A DNA stretch of 64,000 bases from Hyalangium versicolor (lineage in GTDB: Bacteria; Myxococcota; Myxococcia; Myxococcales; Myxococcaceae), in contig NZ_JAHXBF010000005.1 of NCBI RefSeq assembly GCF_020103695.1, positions 186,001-250,000 on the forward strand. The letters run 5' to 3'. Position numbers and translations under genes: made by a program. Of the stretch, positions 17,286 through 25,091 are shown piece after piece. Numbering within the stretch: the stretch's first letter is position 1; each line of letters starts with the position of its first letter. A model generated the notes under the pieces. The model did no database searches, was not told the origin of the DNA, and saw only the letters and a program-made list of their open reading frames with translations.

Positions 17286-18626
17286 GTGGCGGCTCAGGGC
17301 TCCGAGCAGCAACAGACACGCGGAGGCTGGAGGTTCCTGCTCCGAGCGTTGGGGCACCGCAACTACCGGCTCTTCTTCGCTGGACAGAGCGTTTCGCTGA
17401 TCGGGACGTGGCTCACGCGCGTGGCGACGAGCTGGCTGGTGTACCGGCTGTCGGGCTCGGCGATGTTGCTGGGAGTCATCGGGTTCTGCGGGCAGATCCC
17501 CACCTTCGTCCTCGCTCCCGTCGCGGGAGTGCTGGTGGACCGTTGGAACCGACACCGGCTGCTGGTCGTCACCCAGGTGCTGGCGATGCTCCAGTCCTTC
17601 GCGCTGGCGGTGCTGGCACTGACCGGCGTCATCACCGTCTGGCAGATAGCGTTGCTCAACGTGGTGCAGGGGCTCATCAACGCCTTCGATATGCCCGCGC
17701 GGCAGGCCTTCGTAGTGGAGATGGTGGATGATCGGGCGGATCTGCCCAACGCGATTGCACTCAACTCCACCATGTTCAACGGAGCGCGGTTGCTGGGTCC
17801 CTCCGTAGCCGGAGCGCTCATCGCGTTCGTGGGGGAGGGGGGCTGCTTCCTCATCGATGGCTTCAGCTATCTGGCGGTGATTGTCTCGCTGCTGGCCATG
17901 CGAGTTGCCCTGCGCCAGCGCGAGCAGAAGCGCCAGCATGTACTCACCGAACTGAAGGAGGGCTTCCACTACGCCTTCAGCTTCCCGCCCATTCGGGCGC
18001 TGCTCGGGATGCTCGCGCTGGTGAGCCTGATGGGCATGCCCTTCACGGTGCTCATGCCGGTGATGGCTTCGGAGATCCTGCACGGCGGCCCGAACACACT
18101 GGGCTTCCTGATGGCCGCCTCGGGGATGGGGGCGCTCTGTGGCGCCCTGTTCCTGGCCTCTCGCCGGACGGTGCGCGGCTTTGGTGGGGTGATCGTCGCG
18201 ATGGCCTCGCTGTTCGGAGTGGGGCTCGTGGCCTTCTCAGCGTCGCGCAACGTGGCGCTGTCGCTCGTGACCATGGTGGTCTGCGGATTCGGGATGATGG
18301 TGACGACGGCCGCGAGCAACACAGTGCTACAGACCATCGTCGAGGAGCGGATGCGCGGGCGGCTGATGAGCTTCTACTCCATGGCCTTCATGGGCACGGC
18401 GCCGTTCGGCAGCCTGCTGGCGGGAGTGCTGGCCACCCACGTCGGCGCTCCCGTGACGATCGCCATCGGTGGAGGCGCCTGCCTCGTGGGCGCGGCGCTG
18501 CTTCGGTGGAAGCTGCCGGCCCTGCGCGAGCATGTGCGTCCCATCTACGTGCGGCTCGGGATCCTGCCCGAGGTGGCGTCGGGGATGCAGTCGGAGGCCA
18601 ACCGCACGGGGGCAGCGGAGAATTGA
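17286..18626 (+). CDS. MFS exporter (EntS/MFS_3-like)
   Basis: A 446-residue inner-membrane transporter with about twelve hydrophobic segments. The start YRLFFAGQSVSLIGTWL and the loop-2 motif DRWNRHRLLVVTQ fit the MFS_3 group (EntS-like exporters of siderophores or drugs). GTG 17286 has GAAGGAG (17271-17277) at eight bases and is chosen over a GTG 12 codons upstream. Nothing next to it indicates a substrate. After the stop, a perfect 7-bp inverted repeat (18626-18640) lies in an AT-rich stretch. Confidence 0.85.
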   Translation: MAAQGSEQQQTRGGWRFLLRALGHRNYRLFFAGQSVSLIGTWLTRVATSWLVYRLSGSAMLLGVIGFCGQIPTFVLAPVAGVLVDRWNRHRLLVVTQVLAMLQSFALAVLALTGVITVWQIALLNVVQGLINAFDMPARQAFVVEMVDDRADLPNAIALNSTMFNGARLLGPSVAGALIAFVGEGGCFLIDGFSYLAVIVSLLAMRVALRQREQKRQHVLTELKEGFHYAFSFPPIRALLGMLALVSLMGMPFTVLMPVMASEILHGGPNTLGFLMAASGMGALCGALFLASRRTVRGFGGVIVAMASLFGVGLVAFSASRNVALSLVTMVVCGFGMMVTTAASNTVLQTIVEERMRGRLMSFYSMAFMGTAPFGSLLAGVLATHVGAPVTIAIGGGACLVGAALLRWKLPALREHVRPIYVRLGILPEVASGMQSEANRTGAAEN

Positions 18627-18640
18627 TAGCCTCAGGCTAT
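18626..18640. promoter_or_regulatory. perfect 7-bp inverted repeat in AT-rich spacer
   Basis: ATAGCCT-C-AGGCTAT lies directly at the stop of the MFS gene and is followed by an AT-rich stretch containing TAGAAT. It could be an operator for the membrane-protein gene starting at 18722 or the base of a weak terminator. There is no U tract, so a terminator is the less likely reading. Confidence 0.3.
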
Positions 18641-18721
18641 TAGTAGAATAGAGAAGATATTGCGCAACTATCAGCCCGAGAGGCCATCCTTGCCAGTGAC
18701 TTGCTGGAAGGAGGCTTGGGT

Positions 18722-19312
18722 ATGGGGATCGCTTTGCTGGCCGCGCTGGGTTCGGGGGCTCTCCACGCGCTCTCAGGTCCGGATCATCTGCTCAGCCTGG
18801 CGCCGCTCTCCGTGGGCCGACGTCAAGGCGCCTGGCGTGTGGGCCTGCTCTGGGGGCTTGGGCACGGCTTCGGCACCCTCGCGGCGGCCGCCGTGCTCAT
18901 GCTGACGCTGTCCATGGTGCACCTGGAGGGAATCGATCGCTGGGCCGAGCGCATCGCGGGGCTCGCGCTGCTGGTGATGGGGGCCTGGGGTGTGAGGAGC
19001 CGCGCGATGGCCGAATCTCCCCAGGTGGCCGTCAAGAGCGTGTTGGCCGTGGGGCTCGTCCACGGGGTGACGGGGGCGGCGGCGCTGTTGCTGCTCCTGC
19101 CCGCGGTTGTCTCCGGGAGCACCGCCTACCGTGCGCTCTACCTCAGCGGCTTCGCGGTGGGCAGCACCCTGGCCATGGCGGCGCTTACCTCGGTGATCGC
19201 GGCGTGCTCTCGGGCGCGCAAGGTGCCAGCGGCCTTTGGGACGTACGTGCCGAAGGCGGCCTCGGCGCTCTCCATTGTGCTGGGCGGCGTCTGGGTCATC
19301 GGCAGCATCTGA
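18722..19312 (+). CDS. NicO/UreH-like metal transporter membrane protein
   Basis: A 196-residue protein with six hydrophobic segments. The first loop HALSGPDHLLSLAPL resembles the His-rich first-helix motif (HxxxxDH-type) of nickel/cobalt permeases, and a second HG.G..AA pattern occurs at GLGHGFGTLAAA and GLVHGVTGAAALLL, the internal repeat typical of NicO/UreH/SafE-like proteins. Nickel or cobalt uptake is inferred. ATG 18722 has GGAAGGAGG (18706-18713) at eight bases; an upstream TTG at 18701 is inside that ribosome-binding site and is rejected. Confidence 0.68.
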   Translation: MGIALLAALGSGALHALSGPDHLLSLAPLSVGRRQGAWRVGLLWGLGHGFGTLAAAAVLMLTLSMVHLEGIDRWAERIAGLALLVMGAWGVRSRAMAESPQVAVKSVLAVGLVHGVTGAAALLLLLPAVVSGSTAYRALYLSGFAVGSTLAMAALTSVIAACSRARKVPAAFGTYVPKAASALSIVLGGVWVIGSI

Positions 19313-19337
19313 GAGGGCTGATAAGGTCGCGCGACTC

Positions 19338-20228
19338 GTGAAGCCGCTGCTGACCGTCATCGCGGGACCGACCGCCTCGGGCAAGACGGGGCTCGCCGTG
19401 GAGCTCGCTCGCCGAGCCGGAGGCGAGATCGTGAACGCGGACTCGCAGCAGGTGTACCGGTTCTTCGACATCGGCACGGCCAAGCCGTCGCTGGAGGAGA
19501 TGGCCGCTGTACCCCATCACCTCATCTCGGTAGTGGATCCGAGCGAGGCCTTCTCGGCAGCGGAGTACCAGCGCCGGGCGGATGCAGCGATCGCGGACAT
19601 CGCGTCTCGGGAGAAGCCGGTGTTCCTCGTGGGAGGTACGGGCCTCTACCTGCGAATCCTGCTGCACGGAGTCGTGGAGGCGCCTGGGGCCGATCCCGCG
19701 CTCCGGGCCTCTCTAGAGGCACTGGCGGCCGCCGAGGGCCGGGAAGCCGTGCACCGCAAGCTCGCGGAAGTAGACCCCGAGACAGCGGCCAGGCTGCCGA
19801 CGCAGGATCTGGTCCGCACGATTCGTGCGCTGGAGATCCATGCGCAGACGGGCATCCCCGCCTCACAGTGGCGCCGGGAGCACGGCTTCGCGCCGGACCG
19901 GTATGCGTTCCGGATGTTCGTCCTGGAGCCACCGCGCGAGCATCTCTACGAGACGATCAACGCCCGCACGGAAGCCATGTTCGCACGAGGCCTGGTGGAA
20001 GAGACACGGGAGCTACTGGCGCGCGGGTACGCGGATGCCGCGCCCATGAGGAGCGTGGGGTACGTGCAGGCGAGAGCGGTGGTCGAAGGGCGGATGACGC
20101 AGGAACAGGCCATCCAGGACACGGCGCAAGAGACGCGCCGCTACGCCAAGCGCCAGCTCACGTGGTTCCGCAAGGAGGCAGGTGCCGTGCACGTACCTCC
20201 GCCCTACGACGCCCTTCGCAATCTCTGA
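19338..20228 (+). CDS. miaA: tRNA dimethylallyltransferase
   Basis: A 296-residue enzyme that transfers a dimethylallyl group to A37 of tRNAs reading UNN codons. P-loop GPTASGKT (about 9-16), the DSQQVYRF substrate-binding motif (about 33-40), VGGTGLYLRILLHG and the C-terminal QETRRYAKRQLTWFRK helix are diagnostic. GTG 19338 places the P-loop at its usual position; the frame is open further upstream but overlaps the previous gene. The tRNA-Leu(CAA) gene 4 kb downstream encodes a likely substrate. Confidence 0.95.
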   Translation: MKPLLTVIAGPTASGKTGLAVELARRAGGEIVNADSQQVYRFFDIGTAKPSLEEMAAVPHHLISVVDPSEAFSAAEYQRRADAAIADIASREKPVFLVGGTGLYLRILLHGVVEAPGADPALRASLEALAAAEGREAVHRKLAEVDPETAARLPTQDLVRTIRALEIHAQTGIPASQWRREHGFAPDRYAFRMFVLEPPREHLYETINARTEAMFARGLVEETRELLARGYADAAPMRSVGYVQARAVVEGRMTQEQAIQDTAQETRRYAKRQLTWFRKEAGAVHVPPPYDALRNL

Positions 20229-20239
20229 GGCGCCTCGCG

Positions 20240-21970
20240 TCAGGAAGCGTAGCGGCCAGACTCCTCGTCGAGGGTGCTCTCCTGGACCCGAGCGGGCGGG
20301 GAAGCCGAGGCCGTGAACTCGTGCCCCATCAACAGCCGGAGCAGCCGAGCCGGCTCCACGGGCTTGGGCAGGAAGGCCTCGGCACCGGCCTCGAGGGCTC
20401 GCTGCCGCACGTGCGGCCGGTTCAGACCGCTCATCACCACGACCCGGGTGTGCCGGGTGAGCGGATGTTGCTTGAGGCCCTCGCACAGCCGCAGCCCGTC
20501 CACCCAGTGGAGCACCACGTCCAGCAAGATGGCCGTGGGCGGGCGTCGCGCCACCGCGCAGAACAGCGCCAACTCGTCCGCGAACGAGACCACCGTCGCG
20601 CCCGTGGACTCCAGCAACTGCGTCATGGCCTCGCGAGCTTCGTCATCGTCATCCACGACGTAATAGAGGTCTGGCTCCAGCCGGGGAATGGTTGCGGGGA
20701 CCGGCTCGACCGCCGTCCTGAGCCATGAGCCCATCACCTCGCGCAGGCCTGCCCAGCGCGCGGAGGCCAGCAGCGCCAGCGGAGTCGGGGCCGCGAGCCC
20801 GAGGACTCCACCGCTGTAGACTCCACCCACCGATCCGCGCTTCCGCGCCGCCAGGAACGCCTCGGGGGCCCTGCGGCCCGCGCGCCTCAGCCACGCGATG
20901 GATCGAGCCCCCGCCGCCGCGTCCTCCATCAGCTCGGCGAGTCCCTCCCGGACGTACCGGCGCTCCAGACCGGCGAGTTCCAAGCCTCCATCCAGCAGCC
21001 CCACCGCGGCGCGGCTGCAGGTGGCCAGCGTCTCCGACAAACCGATCTGCAGCGGATGCCCGAGCGCCGCGGGCCCCACGACGACCTGACCCGGAGCCAC
21101 CAGCGAGCGGCCGGGCCCGAAGGGCAGCCGGGTCGTCTCCAGCGCCGTTACCTCGATACCTTCCTCCAGGAGCCCATCCCGCGCCGCCATCATCAGCACC
21201 TGGCACAGATCGGCCGGAGTCACCGCAGGCCCGAAGGCGAGCGCGTACACCGAGTGCAAGGTAGGCAGCAGGAACAGTCCATCCACCGTCGGCAGGGGAG
21301 CGATCCAGAGCCGGGCCAGCGGGGAGAGCGTCAGCCGCGAAGTTCCCTGCCGCAACCGGGCCTGCACCGCGGCCACCGTGGGGGCTGCGCGGAACCCCGG
21401 GAAGAACGAATCCCCGAGCGAGCTACCTGCCCCCGTGGCCAGAGCCGCCGCGTGGAAGCGCTCGCCGCCCCCCTGGGCCCGGACCACCAGTGGGCCACTG
21501 TCCCGCACCGGAGCCGGAGCATCCGGAGCCGGAGGCTGGCGCTCCACGCGATCGACATGGCGGTGAACGAATCGGGCGCCCTGAGCGGTGGCGGCGGTGA
21601 CCATCGCCTCGCGAACGATCGCCAGTCCGCCCAGTCCCTGCGGCCAGCCATCCACCACCCACAGGCCACCCGGAGGAGTGGGCAGCAACTCACGGCGCCC
21701 CTGAGCCAGGATCTCCACGCCGCGAAGTTCGAGCGAGCGCCACTCCATGGGCACCCGGCATCCCAGCGCGGCCAGGCGAGAGCGGCACTCGGGTGTCAGC
21801 ACTACCGGAGGCTGAACGCTCTCCGGCTCGCCGTGAGAGTACACGCGCACATCCAGTGCAACCCCGCGAGCGCGGCCGTTGAAGAGCAGGGAGGCGGCCA
21901 GTCCCGCGCCGGCAATCCCGCCACCGATCACCGCCACCCTCGAGCCGCTCACCAACCTGCTTCCACTCAT
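20240..21970 (-). CDS. FAD-dependent oxidoreductase fused to a response-regulator receiver domain
   Basis: A 576-residue two-part protein. Residues 8-430 begin with a Rossmann dinucleotide motif (VAVIGGGIAGAGLAAS, about 12-27) and a later ALATGAGSSLG segment, as in FAD-dependent monooxygenase/dehydrogenase-like enzymes. Residues about 436-547 are a complete receiver domain: acidic cluster DDDD (440-443), phospho-acceptor Asp484 in ILLDVVL, and Lys536 in FLPKP. The protein therefore looks like a redox or substrate-binding module controlled by, or controlling, phosphorylation. ATG 21970 is preferred to an upstream in-frame start (22009) because it sits just before the Rossmann fold. It follows a REC-GGDEF gene by 45 bases on the same strand; its C-terminus converges on miaA. 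Confidence 0.8.
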   Translation of the reverse strand: MSGSRLVSGSRVAVIGGGIAGAGLAASLLFNGRARGVALDVRVYSHGEPESVQPPVVLTPECRSRLAALGCRVPMEWRSLELRGVEILAQGRRELLPTPPGGLWVVDGWPQGLGGLAIVREAMVTAATAQGARFVHRHVDRVERQPPAPDAPAPVRDSGPLVVRAQGGGERFHAAALATGAGSSLGDSFFPGFRAAPTVAAVQARLRQGTSRLTLSPLARLWIAPLPTVDGLFLLPTLHSVYALAFGPAVTPADLCQVLMMAARDGLLEEGIEVTALETTRLPFGPGRSLVAPGQVVVGPAALGHPLQIGLSETLATCSRAAVGLLDGGLELAGLERRYVREGLAELMEDAAAGARSIAWLRRAGRRAPEAFLAARKRGSVGGVYSGGVLGLAAPTPLALLASARWAGLREVMGSWLRTAVEPVPATIPRLEPDLYYVVDDDDEAREAMTQLLESTGATVVSFADELALFCAVARRPPTAILLDVVLHWVDGLRLCEGLKQHPLTRHTRVVVMSGLNRPHVRQRALEAGAEAFLPKPVEPARLLRLLMGHEFTASASPPARVQESTLDEESGRYAS

Positions 21971-22015
21971 CCGCACCCTCGCTCGCCCTTTGATTCGTCT
22001 GCTCGCCACACCGCT

Positions 22016-22978
22016 TCAGTGCCGCGCCACCGCCGGAGGAGGAGCCCCCATGGAGGCTCCGTACACCACCACCCGATCGCGGCCCTCGCGCTTGGCCACA
22101 TAGAGCGCCGCATCCGCCGCCTTCAGCAGCGCATCCGTATTCTCTCGAGGCGTGGTCTGCGAATGGTCCGCGATGCCCACGCTCACGCTCAACCCGAAGG
22201 GCGCCGGCCGCCCGTCACTGCGCTGCACGGTGACATTGCGCAGTCCGGCGCGGATGCGCTCGGCGAAGGCAGCCGCCTCGATGGCCGTCTGGTGCGGCAG
22301 CAGGGCGACGAACTCATCCCCGCCAAAGCGGGCCGCGAAGTCGGACTCGCGCAGGTTGCTCTTGAGGTGCGAGGCGAGCGCCAGGATTGCCCGGTTGCCC
22401 ACGTCGTGGCCCATCCCGTCATTGATGGCCTTGAGGTGGTCCAGATCGATCACCACCACGGACAACGGATACTGGTAGCGGTTGGCGCGGCGGAACTCTT
22501 CTTCCATGCGCAGGGTGAGCGCGCGGAAGTTAGCCAGGCCGGTGAGCGCATCCGTCTGGGCCAGGACGCGGAGCCGGTGCTGGTGCTCGCTCTGACGCAG
22601 CGCACGGTCGATGCGCGCCAGCAATTCGCGAGCGCTGGCTGGCTTGTGGATGAAGTCCACCGCGCCCATCTCAAGGCACCGTTCCAGGGTGGCCTCGTCC
22701 GTGTCGCCGGTGAGGAAGATGACGGGCACGGCATCCGTGCGCACATCCCCCTGGAGTGTCTCCAGCACGGACAATCCGTCACCGCTGGGAAGGAAGCGAT
22801 CCAGGAGGATCAGGTCTGGCCCATGCTCTCGAGCCAGCTCCACGCCGGCCTCGGCATCGGCCGCGGCCAGCACTTCGAACTTCGACACCAACAAATCCGA
22901 GAGACTGTCTCGAACACCCGCATCGTCCTCGATGATGAGGATGAGGGCCCGCTCACTGCCACGGCCGCGCCGTTCCAT
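22016..22978 (-). CDS. diguanylate cyclase response regulator (REC-GGDEF)
   Basis: A 320-residue PleD-like regulator. The receiver domain (about 11-125) has the acidic pair Asp18/Asp19, phospho-acceptor Asp60 in ILLDRFLP and Lys112. The GGDEF domain (about 135-310) has an intact active site GGDEF at 219-223 and an inhibitory-site RESD at 210-213, exactly five residues ahead. It should make cyclic-di-GMP on phosphorylation, with product feedback. The start is uncertain: ATG 22978 gives a compact REC domain, while ATG 23044, with an AGGAG in front, would add 22 residues. It is probably co-transcribed with the FAD-REC gene downstream. No sensor kinase is encoded nearby. Confidence 0.9.
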   Translation of the reverse strand: MERRGRGSERALILIIEDDAGVRDSLSDLLVSKFEVLAAADAEAGVELAREHGPDLILLDRFLPSGDGLSVLETLQGDVRTDAVPVIFLTGDTDEATLERCLEMGAVDFIHKPASARELLARIDRALRQSEHQHRLRVLAQTDALTGLANFRALTLRMEEEFRRANRYQYPLSVVVIDLDHLKAINDGMGHDVGNRAILALASHLKSNLRESDFAARFGGDEFVALLPHQTAIEAAAFAERIRAGLRNVTVQRSDGRPAPFGLSVSVGIADHSQTTPRENTDALLKAADAALYVAKREGRDRVVVYGASMGAPPPAVARH

Positions 22979-23381
22979 GCAACGCTCCGCTGCGCACGCC
23001 TGCCCTGGAATGGCAGGCCGAAGATCTCGAGCGCCACGCCCCATGAAGTGCTCCTGACGCCCTTGCGCCCCTCGCGCTTCCTGCTCCGCCGCCCGGTACT
23101 GCGAGCACTCGCTGTCAGCCGCAACCTTCACCCGAGACCTCCGGCTGCCAAGTCCGTTCCGTCTCTTTTTCAGCGCCCCTTCCTGGCAGGGAGGCGCATG
23201 GAGGACGGAGGAGCAAGCCGTGTGCCCTGGGGCAAACCCGGCGGCCGGAGTTATTTCGGGCGGTTGCGGTGACTGCTACAACTCACGTTGTACTCGCCCG
23301 GAAGACCTTCCAGCGTGGGAACTCGCGATGCGGTAGGAATTCCCGTACGCCGGAGAACGGATGGGGGCGGAACGTGCTGCC
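22979..23381. other. 403-base intergenic region upstream of the REC-GGDEF gene
   Basis: This lies between the GGDEF gene and the TPR membrane protein, both on the minus strand. It contains the alternative GGDEF starts (up to 23131) and a small dyad, ACAAC-TCAC-GTTGT, at 23278-23291, which could be part of the promoter region of the two-gene signalling operon. I see no RNA gene or other coding region in it. Confidence 0.3.
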
Positions 23382-24125
23382 CTAACGTCGATTAATGAAC
23401 TGCACGCGGCGGCCGCCGCCCCCCTGAGGGATCATCGGAGGCGCCTCGAGCCCGAACTGCCACCAGGTGGGCTCGTACGGCTTCATCTTCAGCCGCTTGT
23501 CGTTCTGCAGCTGGGTGAGGCTGGCCTTGAGCTTCTCGTCGGTGGGGTTGATCTCCACGGCGCGCGCCAGCACGCGCAGCGCCTTGTCCCGCTCCTTGAT
23601 CTGCACGAGGCACCAGGCATAGGCGGCCCAGATGACCGCATCCTTCTTGCCCGTCTTCACGGCGGCCTCGAAGGAGGCCTCCATCCCCGTGTAGTTCTTT
23701 CGCTGGTAGTGAAGGGCGCCCTCCATGGCCTTGGCCATGTAGTTGCGGGGGCCGCTCTGGGCGAAGTGGGCCTGGGCTCCATCCAGGTCCTTCACCATGT
23801 ACTTGAGCATGCCGATCTGGGCGTGGATCTCGGGGCCGACCATGATCTGCCACTTGTCGTAGACCAGCCCCTGCTCGAGCGTCTTCACGGCGCGCTCGAC
23901 CTTCTGCTGGGCATCCTTCTGATTGGTCGCCTGGGTGGCGAACTCCTTCTGGACGGAGTCCATGAGCAGTTGGATCCGGTTGGCCACCCGGCGAGCCAGG
24001 AGGATGAAGGTGCCGACGAAGGCGAGCAGGCCGGGGATGATGCCGGCCCAGATGGGGAAGCCCGCCAGCTTGGTGGCCAGGACGATGGCGATCCCGACGC
24101 CCAGTGAGATGAGAAGGTTGTACAT
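23382..24125 (-). CDS. membrane-anchored TPR-like protein
   Basis: A 247-residue protein with two N-terminal hydrophobic segments (about 3-21 and 25-43) followed by a helical region. Repeats resembling tetratricopeptide units occur at about 120-190: YMVKDLDGAQAHFAQSG, EGALHYQRKNYTGMEASFE and AYAWCLVQIKERDKALRVL. TPR proteins act as protein-interaction scaffolds; the partner is unknown. The C-terminus is Gly/Arg-rich. It is a single minus-strand gene, 100 bases from the tRNA-Leu gene on the other strand. Confidence 0.78.
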   Translation of the reverse strand: MYNLLISLGVGIAIVLATKLAGFPIWAGIIPGLLAFVGTFILLARRVANRIQLLMDSVQKEFATQATNQKDAQQKVERAVKTLEQGLVYDKWQIMVGPEIHAQIGMLKYMVKDLDGAQAHFAQSGPRNYMAKAMEGALHYQRKNYTGMEASFEAAVKTGKKDAVIWAAYAWCLVQIKERDKALRVLARAVEINPTDEKLKASLTQLQNDKRLKMKPYEPTWWQFGLEAPPMIPQGGGGRRVQFINRR

Positions 24126-24225
24126 GCGCGGTCCCTCTAGCCATTTGGGGGCGAGGCCGCAATCTCCGGGTGCATAGGAGCGTCAGGCGCGCTATACGTC
24201 TGCCGGGTTTTCTGGAGCCAAGCAG

Positions 24226-24311
24226 GGCCCTCTGTCGAAATTGGTAGACGAGGCGGACTCAAAATCCGCTGCGGCTGACCCCGCGTCCCGGTTCGAGTCC
24301 GGGGAGGGCCA
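24226..24311 (+). tRNA. tRNA-Leu (anticodon CAA)
   Basis: A class II tRNA of 86 bases. Acceptor arms GGCCCTC (24226-24232) and GAGGGCC (24304-24310) pair fully, with discriminator A at 24311. The anticodon loop CTCAAAA gives CAA, reading UUG codons. A long variable arm (GCGG-CTGA-CCCCGC region) and a T arm with the TTCGAGT loop support Leu. The 3' CCA is not encoded. Confidence 0.95.
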
Positions 24312-24401
24312 CTCCGGTAGTCAGTCAGTGCGCGTCGCGCGGCCCACGAGGGCGCGCCCGAGGACGGAGCCTCCACGGCCCGTCCCACGGGGAGGAGCCG
24401 G

Positions 24402-25070
24402 ATGAAGGTGCTGGTGGCCGAGGACGACGCGAGCCTGCGCGAGGGCATGAGCGATGTGCTCATGGAGCTGGCGGAGGTTCGGCCGGTCGACTCGGTGGAT
24501 GCGGCGCTGAAGGCCCTCCAGCAGGAGCGTTTCGCGCTGGTGCTGACGGACCTCCGCCTTGCGGGCAAGGGGCAGGGGGGTCGGAGCATCCTGGAGGCGG
24601 CGCGGAGGAAGCTGCTCCCGGCGGCCATTGTCAGCGCGGCGACGCCGGAGGATCTCCAGCGGGCGTTGCAGCCAATCGAGCCGGATGCGCTGCTGGCCAA
24701 GCCTTTTCAGCTCGAGGACATGATGGCGCTCGTCGAGCGCTTCCTGGGGCTGTGCGGAGACGTGGAGCGGCTGTCGAAGGAGCGTCCGCCCGAGTCGGGC
24801 TGGGTGGAGGAGGCCGCGGGAGTGCAGATCCTCCGAGTTCCAGGTGGCGGTTCCAATCAGGGGTTGACCTGGATCCGCCTCCAGCCGGGAGCGAGCTACT
24901 CCTGGTCGCACCACCGGGGTCGTGCGGGGGTCTGGGTGGTGGAAGGATCTCTAGAGGTAGAGGGCGAGCGGCGGGAGGCTCCGCTCTATCTCTTCCTGTC
25001 CTCGGGAGATCTCCCCACGGTGAAGGCCGCGCAGGGCTGCCTGGCGGTGTCGCTGGCGATGAAGGGCTGA
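24402..25070 (+). CDS. response-regulator receiver domain fused to a cupin-like domain
   Basis: A 222-residue protein. The receiver domain (about 1-118) has EDD at 7-9, phospho-acceptor Asp50 in LVLTDLRL and Lys100 in LAKPF. After a short linker, residues about 135-222 form a cupin-like beta barrel similar to the ChrR-type anti-activator domain (LQPGASYSWSHHRGRAG, VVEGSLEVEG and GCLAVSL). Two His remain (SHH), but the Glu and later His that complete the metal site in many cupins are not seen, so metal binding is doubtful. No DNA-binding output is present. It probably acts through protein contacts or small-ligand binding. Next gene rsmB starts 21 bases on. Confidence 0.75.
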   Translation: MKVLVAEDDASLREGMSDVLMELAEVRPVDSVDAALKALQQERFALVLTDLRLAGKGQGGRSILEAARRKLLPAAIVSAATPEDLQRALQPIEPDALLAKPFQLEDMMALVERFLGLCGDVERLSKERPPESGWVEEAAGVQILRVPGGGSNQGLTWIRLQPGASYSWSHHRGRAGVWVVEGSLEVEGERREAPLYLFLSSGDLPTVKAAQGCLAVSLAMKG

Positions 25071-25091
25071 GGAGTTCGGGGACATCCGCTC

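Noticed and set aside
21056..23272. A 738-codon plus-strand frame opposite the FAD-REC and GGDEF genes.
   Set aside because: The minus strand carries intact receiver and GGDEF motifs; the plus frame crosses two real genes and has no recognisable domain.
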